Positions 7,095 through 8,409 of a DNA stretch of 8,409 bases are shown here, piece by piece. The first letter of the stretch is position 1. Each line of letters begins with the position of its first letter. Under the pieces are notes generated by a model, which did not search any database, was not told the origin of the DNA, and was given only the letters and a program-made list of their open reading frames with translations. The stretch comes from Gammaproteobacteria bacterium RBG_16_57_12 (GTDB lineage Bacteria > Pseudomonadota > Gammaproteobacteria > RBG-16-57-12), in the NCBI GenBank assembly GCA_001801365.1, contig MGXL01000018.1:1-8409 (forward strand), given 5' to 3'. The position numbers were made by a program, and so were the translations under genes.

Positions 7095-7859
7095 ATGTCG
7101 ATCACCTATGAGCAACCGCTTAACGAGAGAATCCGCACTTGTCTGAGGCTTGAGTTTCTGTTCGAGCAGGCCAGCCATGCCATGCTGGGACAGGGCGCCA
7201 CGGACAGCCGCAACACCCTTTCCTGCCTGATCGATACCCTGAATGTACTCAATCGCGGTGATCTGAAGGCGGAATTCATCAAGGAATTGGAAAGGCTGGA
7301 GACCGTCCTGTCACGCCTGACCCAAAGCCCCGGAGTCGACCAGCGGCGCCTGGCCAAGATCCTGGAAGAATTGCACAGCCTGAGAGACCAGATGCTCGCC
7401 ACCAGCGGACTGATCGGGCAGGAATTGCGCAATAATGAACTGCTCAACTGTGTGCGCCAACGTTCCAGCATCCCGGGCGGCACCTGTGATTTCGACCTGC
7501 CCTATTATCACTATTGGCTGGAGCGCCCTCACCGGGAACGCACCCAGGATATGCAAACCTGGCTGGCCGAGCTGGCCCCGATCCGGCAGTCCACCGATCT
7601 GATCCTGCATCTGATTCGCGAGAGCAGCCTGCCCAGCCAGGAAATTGCCGCCAGCGGTTTACTGAATAAATCCCTGGTGCAAACCACACCGCCTTGCCAG
7701 TTGATCAGGGTCACCGTACCGGCCAGCCTGGGTTACTATCCGGAAATCAGTGCCGGCAAACATCGTTTCTCCGTGCGTTTCATGCAACTGCATATGGACC
7801 GGCGACCCACCCAGTCTCCGGATGATATCACCTTCGAACTGACCTGCTGCGCGCTATGA
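7095..7859 (+). CDS. zapD: Cell division protein ZapD (Z-ring crosslinker)
   Basis: Cytoplasmic protein that binds the C-terminus of FtsZ and bundles its filaments into a tighter Z ring. It is 254 residues, close to the roughly 247 of E. coli ZapD (YacF). Conserved stretches are [11 protein letters not shown] (5-15), VDQRRL (81-86), RQRSSIPGG (121-129), CDFDLP followed by HYWL (131-142), [17 protein letters not shown] (214-230) and the end FELTCC (247-252). The frame stays open far upstream through coaE, but that part is a shadow. The start is chosen because YEQPLNE sits within about ten residues of the N-terminus in the family. An ATG at 7050 (or GTG at 7044) is possible and would add about 15 residues. 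Neither start has a clear ribosome site. The stop overlaps the yacG start as ATGA, suggesting coupled translation. Confidence 0.94.
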   Translation: MSITYEQPLNERIRTCLRLEFLFEQASHAMLGQGATDSRNTLSCLIDTLNVLNRGDLKAEFIKELERLETVLSRLTQSPGVDQRRLAKILEELHSLRDQMLATSGLIGQELRNNELLNCVRQRSSIPGGTCDFDLPYYHYWLERPHRERTQDMQTWLAELAPIRQSTDLILHLIRESSLPSQEIAASGLLNKSLVQTTPPCQLIRVTVPASLGYYPEISAGKHRFSVRFMQLHMDRRPTQSPDDITFELTCCAL

Positions 7860-8044
7860 CGCCCTTGACCGTCAAATGTCCGACCTGCGAAAAGCCCGTC
7901 GCCTGGACATCACAACAACTCTGGCGCCCCTTCTGCAGCGAGCGCTGTAAACTCATCGATCTCGGCGAATGGGCGGACGAGACCCATCGCATCTCCGGGG
8001 AATCGGTCCCGCAGCCGGAAGATCAGCCGCTTTACCCCGAATAA
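7856..8044 (+). CDS. yacG: YacG, zinc-binding DNA gyrase inhibitor
   Basis: A 62-residue protein of the YacG family (PF03884). The E. coli member binds the C-terminal part of GyrB and blocks DNA binding by gyrase. Four zinc ligands are visible, C8 and C11 in KCPTC and C27 and C31 in FCSERC, followed by the family's [11 protein letters not shown] block (32-42) and a short acidic, proline-containing tail. Length is typical. Its ATG overlaps the zapD stop by 4 bp, and coaE-zapD-yacG is the same order as in E. coli. It is the last plus-strand gene of the cluster; only about 50 bp separate its stop from the convergent gene, with no convincing terminator hairpin. Confidence 0.96.
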   Translation: MTPLTVKCPTCEKPVAWTSQQLWRPFCSERCKLIDLGEWADETHRISGESVPQPEDQPLYPE

Positions 8045-8096
8045 TTCAGGAAGAGGGAACTTTCCGGACTATCCATAGCGGCAGAACCTACTGTGC

Positions 8097-8409
8097 TTAC
8101 GATTTCCACCAGGCACGAATACCGGCTATTCCCTGAGCCCCATGATCCCAGGCCTGATTCAGCATCGACTCATCCATGCCCCCCAGGGCGTATACCGGCA
8201 CGCTGGCCTGCTCGGTAAGCGCATGCAGACCTTCCCAGCCCAGCGGCATGGCCTGCGCGTGGCTGGCCGTCGGCAGCACCGGCGACACCACGACGAAGTC
8301 CACTCCGATCCGGCAGGCATGCGCCAGTTCACGTGCATTGTGACACGAGGCGCCAACCCACTTATCCTTCGCCAGCGGGCGATGCGCCAGAGACATCAGG
8401 CGTTCCGCG
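8097..8409 (-). CDS. ThiE-like C-terminal domain, probably of a MutT (Nudix)-ThiE fusion; partial
   Basis: The frame runs off the right edge, so only the last 103 residues are visible, starting within ...AERLMSLAHRP. The sequence follows the second half of the TIM barrel of thiamine-phosphate synthase: GASCHN (for GxSxH), ARELAHACRIGVDFVVVSP, VLPTASH, PLGWEGL and VPVYALGGM, ending in QGIAGIRAWW. The PLAKDKWVGASCHN and SPVLPTASH wording resembles the C-terminal half of gammaproteobacterial MutT-ThiE fusions, in which an N-terminal Nudix domain hydrolyses 8-oxo-dGTP. The Nudix box itself would lie outside the window. In E. coli, mutT is the neighbour of yacG, which supports the reading. The lysine usual after the PT motif of true ThiE is absent here (SH instead), so thiamine synthesis is doubtful. 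A stand-alone ThiE/TenI relative remains possible. Confidence 0.82.
   Translation of the reverse strand, partial: AERLMSLAHRPLAKDKWVGASCHNARELAHACRIGVDFVVVSPVLPTASHAQAMPLGWEGLHALTEQASVPVYALGGMDESMLNQAWDHGAQGIAGIRAWWKS

Noticed and set aside
6383..7105. 240-residue minus-strand open frame opposite coaE
   Set aside because: coaE on the other strand has every family motif. The antisense product is unrecognisable, with compositional features of a shadow frame.
8045..8096. Possible bidirectional terminator between yacG and the convergent gene
   Set aside because: Only a four-base GGAA/TTCC pairing with poor geometry is present, with no T-run on either strand.

Overview
The window looks like a chromosomal segment of a gammaproteobacterium. 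The evidence is the plus-strand gene order pilB-pilC-pilD-coaE-zapD-yacG, with a convergent mutT/thiE-like gene behind it. ZapD and YacG are proteobacterial housekeeping proteins, and pilBCD followed by coaE and yacG is a layout known from Pseudomonas and relatives. The protein sequences resemble Pseudomonas-type PilB, PilC and PilD closely, but nothing here fixes the genus. No tRNA, rRNA, CRISPR array, insertion sequence or prophage gene is visible.

Left part (1-2193). The window opens inside a plus-strand gene for a polytopic membrane protein of the lysylphosphatidylglycerol-synthase transmembrane (flippase-like) family. It converges on a minus-strand gene so tightly that the two stop codons overlap. 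The minus-strand gene encodes a multi-pass GT-C-type glycosyltransferase-like protein with C-terminal TPR repeats, resembling TMTC/PMT O-mannosyltransferases. It sits divergently from pilB, the place where Pseudomonas carries the major pilin gene pilA. No pilin gene is present in the window.

Divergent intergenic region (2194-2446). This AT-rich stretch of about 250 bp is the only sizeable non-coding region. It holds an exact 12-bp direct repeat (one copy by each gene), a perfect 6-bp hairpin with a UCCG loop, and a consensus -10 box only 12 nt from the pilB start codon.

Right part (2447-8409). pilB (extension ATPase), pilC (inner-membrane platform) and pilD (prepilin peptidase/methylase) form the type IV pilus assembly core. 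They are followed on the same strand by coaE (last step of CoA synthesis), zapD (FtsZ-ring crosslinker) and yacG (zinc-binding gyrase inhibitor). Spacing runs from a 4-bp overlap (zapD/yacG) to about 115 bp (coaE/zapD), so a single long operon with internal promoters is plausible. The window ends in the 3' part of a convergent gene whose product has a thiamine-phosphate-synthase-like C-terminal domain, most likely a MutT-ThiE fusion. I see no convincing intrinsic terminator at either convergent junction.

Most of the window is ordinary core genome. The parts most worth a second look are the GT-C/TPR gene in the pilA position and the duplicated motif in the promoter region it shares with pilB.
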